Origin: Erinaceus europaeus
Taxonomy: Eukaryota; Chordata; Mammalia; Eulipotyphla; Erinaceidae
Reading direction: 5' to 3'
Assembly: GCF_950295315.1 (NCBI RefSeq)
Contig: NC_080177.1
Coordinates: forward strand, 78,027,096 to 78,091,095
DNA: 64,000 nucleotides
Position 1 is the stretch's first letter; each line of letters starts with the position of its first letter. The notes beneath the pieces are model-generated. The model did not search any database and was not told the origin of the DNA. It saw nothing but the letters and a program-made list of their open reading frames with translations. The position numbers were made by a program, and so were the translations under genes. Shown piece by piece: positions 35,480 through 47,100 of this stretch.

Positions 35480-35710
35480 TTTTTACTTTTTTAACAGTCC
35501 ATTTAGAGTTGTGGAATCATGCAAGTAGGAAGCCTCAGTGAAAATCCTTGGTGGCATAAAAGTAAATGAATAAAAGACCTAAAATCTTTGTGGTGATAGA
35601 TATCACGGGATTTCTGTATCTAATACTTCACTATAAAGTACAGCAAAGTCTTATTATAGAGTATTATTATTTATTAAAAATACTTTACACACTTAACATT
35701 TTGTTTTTAT

Positions 35711-35824
35711 TTTGCTACCAGGATTATCGCTGAGGCTCAGTGTCTGCACAACAAACCCAGGACTCCCGGAGGTCCTTGCTCTTTGCACTATGTGCGCTTA
35801 ACCCAGTGCGCTACTGTCCAGCCA
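35711..35824 (-). mobile_element. SINE type A-hp with most of the body deleted
   Basis: The hairpin module joins directly to the head end (GTGCGCTTAACCCAGTGCGC). Confidence 0.6.
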
Positions 35825-36258
35825 TAGATTGGAAGGGACCAATGGAGAGAGGAGGGGAGCCAGGGAACCACCAAATCCCCCCTCATTTCTCTCACCTTCT
35901 GCTTTCCCACTGGTCTGTCCTACTGACTGAGCCCGTCTGGGGCCTGGCAGCCCACTGGCTCCTGCGGACGCCAGAGCAGTCGGGGAAGGGCACAGAGTGG
36001 CTCTGGAGTGTCAGACAGAAGCTCTCCACAAAGCCCTAACAGCTGGACCGCTGGACCCTTTGCCTTTCCATCCTCCTCCAAGACTGAGTAGGCGGGCAGC
36101 CAGCCTGTTGCTATAGTAGCCCCAGCTCCCCACCTTCTAAGTCATTAACGGAAGCAGCGGCCACTACAGGGCATTCTTCTGGTGTATTGTTTGGCAGAGA
36201 GGTAAGCTCTATAGCACATTTGTGTAAGCAGCTCTCATAGGGCTTCTCCTAGATTCCA
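35825..36258. other. Unique intergenic sequence
   Basis: No repeat recognised. Confidence 0.5.
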
Positions 36259-36259
36259 T

Positions 36260-36597
36260 TTTTTTTTTTTGCCTCCAGGGTTATTGTTGGGGCTAAGTGT
36301 CTGTACTACTGAATCCACTGCTCCTAGAGGCCTTTCCCCCCCCCCCATTTTTGTTGCCCTTGCTGTTGTATTTATTGTTATTGTTGTCAGTGCTGTTGGA
36401 TAGAACAGAGAGAAATCGAGAGAGAAGGGGAAGACAGAGAGGAAGAGAGAAAGACAGACACCTACAGACCTACTTCATCCCTTATGAAGCGACCCCCCTG
36501 CAGGTGGGGAGCTGGGGGCTTGAATCGGGATCCTTACACTGGTCCTTGAACTTTGCGCCATGTGTGCTTAGCCCGCTGCGCAACTGCCTGGCCCCCT
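36260..36597 (-). mobile_element. SINE type A-hp
   Basis: Complete with an intact hairpin module. Confidence 0.82.
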
Positions 36598-36859
36598 CAA
36601 AGACATTTTCTTTTGAGGTGGGTACATGTCAACCTGACTGTGGAATCCCTATGATAGAAACAGGTGCTGCTGTTATTAACATCCTGGAAGATGCCTCAGC
36701 AAAGGCCTGCCAGGCCTGGCCAATGAGAACCTCTCTCTAGAAAAGTCCACCCTTCCTTCCACTGCAGATGAGTCATAGAAGAAGCTCCCCCACAGAGCTG
36801 CCACTGTTAGAGGGAGTTTACTTGAGAAAGCTAGTTTATTGAGTCTGACCTCAAGCTTT

Positions 36860-37052
36860 ATTTTTGTCTCCAGGGTTATCACGGGGGCTCGGTGCTGGCA
36901 CTATGAATCCTGGTGGCCATTTTGTCCATTTTATAGGACAGAACAGAGAGAAATTGAGAGGGGAGGGGGAGATAAAGAGGGAGATAGAAAGACAAGACAC
37001 CTGCAGACCTGCTTCATGGCTTGTGAAGTGGACCCCCTGCAGGTGGCCACCA
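36860..37052 (-). mobile_element. SINE with hairpin module, head missing
   Basis: Module is shortened: AATCCTGGTGGCC. Confidence 0.65.
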
Positions 37053-37075
37053 CCTCAAGCTTTAAATTTTCCATT

Positions 37076-37200
37076 AGAGGCCCAGGAGGTGGTACAGTGA
37101 GTAGAGTGTTGAATTTGATCCCTGGCACCCCATGGGCAGGAGTGATGCTCTGATTCTGTCTCTGTTGCTATTTTGTGTTAAATAAATACAATATTTATTT
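37076..37200 (+). mobile_element. SINE type C, old
   Basis: CCAGGAGGTGGTACAGTGAG head. Confidence 0.55.
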
Positions 37201-37291
37201 AAAAATTCTTACAGTAGACCCAGAAAAGATTCCCCTCTCTCTCCCCTTTACTTTTTCTGGAATGTCATTGTTTTTTTAGACAAATGTGTCT

Positions 37292-37593
37292 TTTTTTTTA
37301 AAAGCTTTATTTTTTATATATTTTTTTATTTTCCCTTTTGTTGCCCTTGTTTTTTTTATTGTTGTAGTTATTATTGTTGTTGTCATCGTTGTTGGGTTGG
37401 GACAGAGAGAAATGGAGAGAGATGGGGAAGACAGAGGGGGAGAGAAAGATAGACACCTACAAACCTGCTTCACTGCTTGTGAAGCAACTCCCCTGCAGGG
37501 TGGGGAGCCGGGGGCTCAAACCTGGATACTTAACGCTGGTCCTTGCACTTCGTGCCATGTGCGTTTTACCCACTGCGCTACCGGCCGAGTCCC
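37292..37593 (-). mobile_element. SINE type A
   Basis: Complete. Confidence 0.83.
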
Positions 37594-37596
37594 ACA

Positions 37597-37966
37597 GATG
37601 TATGTCTTAAGTGGGGTAGCCACTGATCACCCTAACAGTTTTTTCTTCTTATTGCAGAGTTTCGGTGAAAGGAAAGGCTTTGATTTAGTTATTGTCAACC
37701 TTCAGCTCTTAGAAAACTGTTTTTTTTTTTTTTAAGTGCATGAGGGGAACTATTCTAAGGAATTAGACATGATAAAAAGTAGACAGAGGTAATTTTAATG
37801 AGCTCTCTTGAGCCCACAGATTAACGGAAATAACTTTTCTGAAGTGTGTCCTCACGAGACATAGCACCTTCTTCCCGCAGCCTGATGAATGGCACCTGTG
37901 AACGGGCAGCATCTGTTCAAACGTCCTCACTTGCTTGTGGAATCCACATCCCTTCAGTCTGCAAAA
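37597..37966 (-). other. DCAF4: DCAF4 3' UTR (end uncertain)
   Basis: Repeat-free sequence follows the stop until a type A SINE. A variant poly(A) hexamer ATTAAA lies at 37799-37794 on the minus strand. A T run (37721-37733 on plus) would be an A run in the transcript. Confidence 0.4.
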
Positions 37967-38160
37967 TCAGTTGTAAGAGAAACAATAGAGGTCCTGCTGG
38001 ACGGCCATGAGCAGCCCAGGGGCTCCACAAGAGCCCCCCAGCTGAGAGGAGAAGGCCACACTGGGAATGTCAGCCTTGGAGGTGGGGTGTGGGGAAGGGA
38101 TGGTTCTGAGCAGCTGGGCATCATGGAGACTCCAGATTCTTGTGTAGCAGTCCTGGCCCA
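37967..38160 (-). CDS. DCAF4: DCAF4 last coding exon
   Basis: The acceptor is CTCTCCTAG. Two bases complete Val, then [19 protein letters not shown] through [16 protein letters not shown] and a TGA stop at 37969-37967. AVQQDLYC replaces human AVGQDLYC. The final WD blade is complete. Confidence 0.95.
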
Positions 38161-41100
38161 CTAGGAGAGAGGAAAGACACAGAGCAGGTCAGCCAGAGAA
38201 TACAGAGGAGAACTTACATGGCTTCCGGTGACTTCTGAGGGCGGAAAGGGGTTCCCATCTCAGTCCAAAAAGCAAAAATGGATTCCTTCCTTCCTCCTTC
38301 CGTTCCTTTCCCACCAGGATTATCTCTGGGACTTTGGGCCTACATAACCCCAGCATTCCTGTGGGTCAATTTTTTTTCTTCCTGTTTTGATAGGAGACAC
38401 ACACACACACACACACACAAAAGAAGAAGGAAGAAAGGAAGAAAGGAAAGGCATTTACAGTACTGCTCTCCAGTCATGAAGGCTCCATTCTTGCAGGTGG
38501 GGGTCAGGGACCTGAACCCAGATTGCACTGCATGATAACAATAATGGACATTTGTGGTCCAGAAGGTGGCACAATGGATAAAGCATTGGATTCTCAAGCA
38601 TGAGGTCCCGTGTTCAATCCCTGGCAGCACATATACCAGAGTGATGTCTAGTTCTCTCTTCCTATCTTTCTCATGAATAAATAAAATCTTTAAAAAGCAA
38701 AAAAAAACAATAGTGTACATTTAAAAATATATTTTATTTATTTATTAATGAGAGGGATAGGAAGAGAGAGAGGAAGAAGTAGACATCACTCTGGTATGTG
38801 TGCTGCCGGGTGTTGAACTTAGGACCTCATGACTGAGAGTCCAATGCTTTATCTACTGTGCCACCGCCCGGACCAATTTTTTTTAAAAAATTTAAATGTA
38901 CATTTTTTTGAATATACATTTTTTAAAAAAACATTTTTTATTGGGGCTGGGAGGTAGCGCTACGTTCCCAGTTGAGTACACATATTACCAAGTGCAAGGA
39001 CGTGGGTTCAAGCCCCTGCTCCCCACTTGAAGATGTCTTTCTCTCCCTCTATTTCCCCATACTCTCTCAATTTCTTTTTGTTCTAATAAAAATTAGAAAA
39101 CGGGACTTGGGCGGTGGCGCAGCGGGTTAAGCACACGCGGCACAAAGTGCCAGGACCGGCGTTAGGATCCCGGTTCGAGCCCCCAGTTCCCCACCTGCAG
39201 GGGAGTCGCTTCACAGGTGGTGAAGCAGGTCTGCAGGTGTCTGTCTTTCTCTCCCCCTCTGTCTTCCCCTCCTCTCTCCATTTCTCTCTGTCCTGTCCGA
39301 CAACAGTATCAATGGCAACAATAGCAACGACAACAACAGGGGCAACAAAATGGAAGAAAATGACCTCCAGGGAACAGTGGATTTGTAGTCCAGCAATAAC
39401 CCTGGAGGCAAAAAGGAAGAAAAGAGGAAAGATGACCTACAGTAGCAGAGCTGCCTGTAGTGTGGCCGGGCTTGAAGCCAACCTGGGTAGTGTACGTCGC
39501 AAAGCATACACTATCCAAGTGAGCTATTTCACTAGCCCTCAAGTGATGCTTCTTAGTAAAAAAAAAAAATGCAGGAAAATAAGTGTTTTCTGTAGGAATA
39601 TTAGCAGCACTGGAGATTCACAACCGAGAACATACTCCTTTTGCCAAGTACCTGCTATTTCACTTGTCAAACTGCCAGTCTCTCATGTTATCAGGGTGTT
39701 CCAGATCCCCTCAATACAACCAGGTGGCAACTTGAATTCCTTTCAAGGCATTTTATGGCCAGGTGGTTTGCTCTCAACTTACAAATCGCATTTGCACAGC
39801 GATGGTACTGAAAGGAACAGGACTCAGTCCCTTTACAAGGACTTTAGTTCCTCTGTATCCTCTGAAGGCAGTGTGAGTACGAATCACAGGAAGTTCAAGT
39901 TTGTAGACGGGACAGCTACACAAGGTAAGGCTCATGCTGAGTACTGACCTAGTCAATCAACCTGAACCCCCAATCTCCGCAATCCAGGCCCCCAAGCTGT
40001 TATGTCTTAATCAATCAATCAGTCAATCAGTTCCTGTAAGGCTGATCGCTGGGCGTGGTGCCTGTGCTATGGACGCACTGCTCCCTGCAGCCACTTTTGT
40101 CTTCTTTCTGTTATTGGACAGGACAGAGAGAAACTGAGAGAGGAGGGGGAGGAGGAGAGGGAGAGAGAGAGATAAGACTCCTGCAAGTGGGAGTGAGGGT
40201 TGGAACCTGGGGTTCTTGCACGTGTGTTTAACTTACATGTGTTTAACTAGGTGCTCTACCACTAGACCCCCAATTTTAAATGTTATTTTCTTGGCCTCCA
40301 GGGTTATTGCTGGGCTCGGTGCCTGCACCACGAATCCACTGCTCCTGGCAGCTATATTTTTCCCTTTTGTTGCCCCCCTTTTATTTTTGTTGTGTTTATT
40401 ATTATTATTGTTATTGATGTCTTATTGTTGGATAGGACAGAAATGGACAGAGGAGGGAGACAGAGAGAGGGAGAGAAAGAGACACCCGCAGACCTGCTTC
40501 ACCGCCTGTGAAGCGACTCCCCTGCAGGTGGGGAGCCGGGGGCTCAAACTGGGATCCTTATGCTGCTCCTTGTGCTTTGCACCACGTGCACTTAACCCGC
40601 TGCACTACCGCCGGACTCCTGATTTTTAATTTTTATAGAGAGAGGAGAGGGAGGTGGGGGTGGAAGTGACCACAGCACCAAAGCTTTCTTCAGTGGGGTG
40701 GGGGCTTGGCTTGAAACTGGGTCACACACATTGCAAACAGCACACACTATCCCAGCGAGCTATTTCACTGGCCCACCACTTGGTTCTATTGTTTCTAACT
40801 TGTCTATTTCAGAAGTCCACTTATGTGGGGACAGTGGGTCACCCAAATGCTGGACGTCGACTCTATGCCCATTACCTCTCCCGCCCCAACAGCCTATCTG
40901 CCCCTTTGCCCAGGCCTGCTTGGGAGTCACTTCTGTGCCGCTTACAGAGCCAGGGGCCTCCTGGCACCAGAGCTGACAGCTCAGGACCCCCCCCCCCCAC
41001 GCCCTGGGTACCTGCCACGACGAGGCCCTCGTCCTCATGCACATGCAGCGGCAGGATGGCATACTCGTTCACATGACCTTCGTACTGCCTTAGGCACTTC

Positions 41101-44100
41101 GTGGTCCTCAGGTCCCATAGCTTGATCTGCGTGGAGAAGCACACAGGGCCTTTGTGGGGGGGGATGCAGCAGGTACGCTGGTAAGTCCTGGATGCAGACA
41201 CCAAGTGGGGTGAGGCATCGCCAAGGACACCTCTTCAGGTCAGGAGAATCTAGACCTCGAGCTCCTTAGTTCCAGAGTCCATCAGAAGCCCCAGAGCTGG
41301 TCTCAGGTGCGTCTCGGCCCAATCACCTCCCAGTCGGTCACAAGCAGCCTCCCTGCACAGCTCAGTGTCTGGCTCCCAGCTGCCCTTCTCTGGCTGCTGT
41401 TTATTTTACACTTCATTTATTTATTTATTTGATAGGACAGAGAGACATTGAGGGGGAATGGAGAGGTAGAGAAGGAGAGAGAGAGAGAGATTTGTAGCAC
41501 GGCTTCACCTCTGCTGGTGGAGATTGGGTGTTAGAATTCAGGTCTCTGTACATGGTAATGTGTGAGCTCAACCCTATGCCATTTATTACTGGACAGAGGG
41601 AGAGAGAAATCGAGAGGGGAGGTGCAGACACAGGCAGAGAGACACCTGCAGAACTGTTTTACCGCTCACAAAAGCTTCCCCTCTGCAGGTGGGGACTGGG
41701 GGTTTGAACAGGGGTCCTTGTGTGCTGTCACACGTGTGCACTACCAGGTGCCCTACTGCGCAGCTTTCTGTAAAGGTTCTCTTCTGCGGGGGCCCCGCGC
41801 CCCTGGAGGAATGCTGGCTACCAGCCGCACTGCTTGGAGGTTAGTGTTAACCTACCGCTCCAGCCATGTCGGAGGCCATGAGGCACTGCTCCTCTTGGAG
41901 GATCTGGACAGAGGTCACTGCAGAGTCATGGAACAGGCGGGCGGCCCTGCAGCCCTTGCCCTTATTTCGAGAGCGAAGATCAATGACAAAGATCTCTCCG
42001 GAACGACAGCCGTTGAACAGCAAAGGAGCCTGCAGGAAGAGAGACCACTCGGCATTAGCCTCTAGGGAGTGCGGCCGTTCCCCGGCACACACCTTTCCCC
42101 TTCCGTCTCTCCTGGGTCAGGGTTGTGGGTGGGCCTGGGTTGCCCAGGCTTTGGGCTTCAGTGGAGCTGAATGGGGAGATGGTGCAACACCTGGACCCCA
42201 TGTGCCCCAATGTCTGTCTCTGAGACCTCAACGCAGAAGCCCAAGTGGCAGTACCCAAGGATCTCCATGACAAGCTGGCATAGGAGAGACGAGAAATTCA
42301 GGTAAGACACGGGCTTCTAGGAAGCTGGCTGGAGATGCTGGAATCGATTCTGCTTCCTGCCAAAAGCGGGCTAGCAGACTCCTTAGACACCTTGAAACGA
42401 AGATGGTATTTCCTCATTTCTTTCTTTTTGTAATGTATTTATTTAATTTGATAGGACAGAGAGAAACTGAGAGGGGGAGGGAGAAAGAAAAAAAAAAGAC
42501 AGCTGAAACACTGCTTTACTGCCTGTGAAGCTCTGCCCTGCAGGTGGGGACCAGGGAGATTGAATCCAGGTCCTGTGCTCAGTTGGGAGCCAGCGCCTGC
42601 TCTGTTCTGATTTGCTTTTTGGCCACTAGGGTTATCACTGGGGGTCAGTGCCTGCTGGCACTGTTCCTGGGGGCCATTTTACCCCGTTCTTTGTGGTTTT
42701 TCATAGAGGGAGAAGGGGGGAGAGGGAGAGATGCACCTGCAGCACTGCTCTTTGACTCGGGAAGCTTCCCCTCGCACGTGGGAGCTGGGGCTAGAACGTG
42801 GCCCGCATGCATGCTGTGTGCGCTGTTGCCTGCACAACCATCTGGCCCTCTAACATGTTTATCCACCTATTTATTTCTTACTGGGGCTTGGTGCTGGCAC
42901 TACGAATCGACCATTCCCAGCAGCCATTTTTTCCTTTTTTTTCAAATGTTATTTTCTATTATATTTGATAGGACAGAGAGAAATTGAGAGAGTGGAGGGA
43001 AGATGGAGACGGAGCTAGAAAGACACCTGCAGACCTGCTTCACTGCTTGTGAAGCAACCTCCCTACAGGTGGGGAGCAGGGGCTCAAACCTGGGTCCTTG
43101 TGCTTGGTGATACGTGCACTTGAGTGGGTGTGCTACCACCCAGTTATTTTTATTTTTTAACAATTTTTATTTTAATTTTTAAAAACATGTTTATTTTTAA
43201 ATTTGCAAAATGTGAAGTTGAAAACAGTGTATGGAACCGTTAAGTGCTAGTCGGAAACTCTGTTCTGCTCACTAAAAGTTGCTGACAGGCCATTTAAACA
43301 GGGAGTTTTTTTTTTTTTTCTGTCTCCAGGGTTTTGCTGGGACTTGGTGCCTGCACTATGAATCCACTGCTGCTGGAGGCCATATTTTCCATTTTGTTGC
43401 CCTTGTTGTTACTGCTGTTGGACAGGACAGAGAGAAATGGAGAGAGGAGGGAAGACAGAGAGGGAGAGAAAGATTGACACCTGTAGACCTGCTTCACCGC
43501 CTGTGAAGCGACTCCCCTGCAGGTGGGAAGCCGGGGGCTCGAACCAGGATCCTTACACCAGTCCCTGCACTTTGCACCACATGCGCTTAACCCGCTGTGC
43601 TACCACCCAACTCCCCCAGGAAGTATTTTAAAGCCAGCTTAGTCAGACCTTTCTGGATTGGCTGATATTCACTCTCTTTACATATTCACAAAGTAGCCCA
43701 CTGATCCTTTCCAACGTTCCCCCCCCTCCCCCGCCCTCCAGGAGGGAGGAGTGGCTGCCACACAGGGCAGTCCTGACTTCAGTTTGGCAAGGGCTCTCCC
43801 TTGGGGGAACTTTTCATGGGTACCACCTCCATCCAACCAACCGTGTGAGCAAACTTCTGGGTCAAGACATCGCTACTGGAGCCAAATGACTGCCGGTGTC
43901 CTGTCACCACATTGGTCACCAGGACCCGCCGAGACAAGCCTGATCGGGGCAGATAGAGAAATGTCACTTGTACTCTGGGGACTGTTACAAGGGGTAGGTG
44001 AGGGGCTTGGTGGTTAAAGTCCATCAGGTTCATTCCCCTGGGGACCCGTGAGACCACCACAACTCACCTGTACTGAAGCAGTTATTAGCCTGGCTGTTCA

Positions 44101-47100
44101 GGGACCAGGCACAGGACCAGGCTCCTGGGATCCGGAAACTGCAGAGCATGTCAGGCAGGTCTCTTCCTGCTGAGGGCGACAGTGGGCATCAGGCAGGGCT
44201 GCTTTGTGAGGACCAAGTTCTCCCCTTGATGCCGCCAGATCAGGGACCATATTTCCTGAGAAGTCTCCAGAGACAGCTTAGAGGCTTTGTAATCATGACC
44301 CCATTCAGGTCTTTCTTTTTTTTTTTACTTGACAGGACAGAGGAAAGCGGGTTAAAGAGAAAGGGAGACGGAGACAGAGACAGACAGAGAGAGAGACTTG
44401 CAGCACTGCTTCACTTGTGAAACTTCAGTGCAGTGGGGATGAGGGTTTGAAGCCAGATCCTTTGGTTATTCTGTGAAAGGTACAATGTGTGGTTTGGGAA
44501 ATCACTCTGTTGGTAAAGCACAGGACTTGTAGGTCTGAGGGTGCTCTGGCTTCTCTCTCATGCTTATATAAAATAATAAAATGTCTTAAACAACAAAATT
44601 AGGGGGCCCCGGAGTTGGCACAGTGGATAAAGCCTTGGAGTCTGAGTTTTTCCCCCAGTTCCAGAGTGGCGCTCAGCTCATCCTCTCTCCCTCTTTCTCA
44701 TTAATAAGTGGGTCTGTTTCTTTTTTGTTACTACTTTTTAAATTTTTTTAAAAGATGTTTTTTAAAAAATTTATTCATGAGAAAGATAGGAGAGAGAGAA
44801 AGAATCAGACATCACTCGGGCACATGTGCTGCTGGGGATTGAACTCAGGACCTCATGCTTGAGAGTCCAGTGCTTTTTCCACTGCGCCACCTCCCAGATC
44901 ACTAAATTGCTCATGAAGTGTCCTGCCTGCAGGTGGGGAGTGGGGGCTTGAACCTGGATCCCTGTACTTGGTAATATATGCATTTAACCAGGTGCACCAC
45001 CTCCCGGCCTCCTGTTATTATTACTTTGTTTTACTGCCACCAGGGTTATCACTGGGCCTCAGTGACTGCACAACAAATCCAGTGCTCCTGGTGGCCATTT
45101 CCCCCTCTTCTCTCTCTTAAAAGCACAAGTCATAAGATGATTATTTAACCCAGGACTTGGACCCAGGCCCTTGGGCCTCTGTTTCTTTTTCTTTAATATT
45201 TTATGTATTTACTTCCCCTTTTGTTGCCCTTGTTTTATTGTTTTTCTAGTTGTTGTTGTTGGATAGGACAGAGAGAAATGGAGAGAGGAGGGGAAGGCAG
45301 AGGGGGAGAGAAAGACAGACACCTGCAGACCTGCTTCACACCGAGAAGCTGCCCCCCCCCTGCGCAGGTGGGGAGCCGGGGGCTCGAACCAGGATCCTTA
45401 CGCCGGTCCTTGTGCTTTGTACCACGTGTGCTTAACCCACTGCGGTTTAAGAGGAGAGAGACCGGGAGAGAGAGACGGTTCCACAGCTTCCCCCAGTGCT
45501 GCAGCACTTCCACGTGGTGTAGAGGGGGTGGGGGTGGGAGGGACTGAGACCTTACCTCTCACAGAGCAGGTGCCCTCCCTGGGGAGCTGTCTTACCAGTG
45601 CATGCCCAACCCCCCAACGAATATTTTGGTCTCCTGAGTTACTTGTATATATTTTGACTGTTCTGGCTGTTGATATGAAAATGGAAGGGCTGTGCAAAGG
45701 TGGACCCGCTTCTAGTCCACACCCTGGGTCAGGCCCTCCCCTCCCACAAGTGCTTCTGCAGACTGTGGCCATCCCGGGGGACCTGACCTGAGCTGCCTAG
45801 TCTGTAGTTCCACCCCTTTCTCTAGGTCTCTGCTGTCGGCTGCAGAGGACAGGAAGCCCCTCCTCATCTGGAGCTGCAGGACCCTGTACCTGGATGACTG
45901 TTGACAAACAGCGAGGCTGGGAGCAGGGTGACGCAGCCTGGCGTCTCGGCGATCCCCATGAGGCACAGCCTGGGAAAGCTGTTAAGGACAGTCAGGTACA
46001 GGGCTCTCCTCTCGGAGGAGAAAGGGCACAGAGCCCTTCAGAACATGATCAGAACTAACACCCGCCACTCCCGGTTAACACACTACCATTGTCCAGATCT
46101 AGTTCTAGATTCTTTAAAAGAAAAAAAAAGTGTCACAGGTGCATTGAAAAGCCACCACAGTTGCCTCTACCCACCCATTTAATTAATTAATTAATTTATT
46201 GCCTCCAGGGTTATTGCTGGGCTCAGTGCCTGCACCATGAATCCACTGCTCCTGGAGGCCATTTCCCCCCTTTTGTTGCCCTTGTTGTTGTAGCCTTGTT
46301 GTGGTTATTATTGTTGTTATTGATGTCGTTAGTTGTTGGATAGGACAGAGAAATGGAGAGAGGAGGGGAGGAGAGGGGGAGAGAAAGACAGACACCTGCA
46401 GACCTGCCTCACACCCTGAGAAGCGACTCCCCTGCAGGTGGGGAGCCGGGGGCTCGAACCGGGATCCTTAAGCTGGTCCTTGCGCTTTGTGTCACGTGTG
46501 CTTAACCCGCTGCGCTACCGCCCGACTCCCCCATTTCTTTTACTTTTAAAACTCGGTCCAGTATTAAAGGGACCAGCACCACAGGCCACAGTTTAACTGA
46601 GTCCCGGAAGTGTATAAGACAGTCAGTCAGTCAGTCAGTCAGTCTAACCTACCACCACCACCGAGAGGGAGGTCTGAATATGGCTGCAAAGAGAAGGCTT
46701 CGTGAGTTTTGGCAGAGGCAGCTGGCACTCAAAAGCCTGGAGATTGCCTGGAACAACCAGCAGAGGGCAAGCTGCGGACTGCTATGAGAGTCCCTACTCC
46801 TGGAACCCGATTTTTGTCCACAGTCTGCTCAGGGAAACAGGAGGAAAATTGTGGACCAGGTTGTGGCGCATCTGGTTAAGTGCTCACGTTACAGTGCGCA
46901 AGGACCCAGGTCCAAACTCCAATCCCCACCTGCAGGGGGGAAGCTTCACAAGCGGTGAAGCAGGGCTGCAGATGCCTGTCTCTTTCCCTCTCTACTTTCC
47001 CCTATTTCTGACTGTCTCTATCCAATAAACATTAAAAAAATTTAAAAGATACAAGTGAAAAAAATCAGACCAATTCAAGATGAGCAGTGAAAGTGAGGGC

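Noticed and set aside
39114..39947. A 277-codon plus-strand ORF
   Set aside because: It begins in a type A SINE and continues through a type F repeat and unique intron without any conserved motif.
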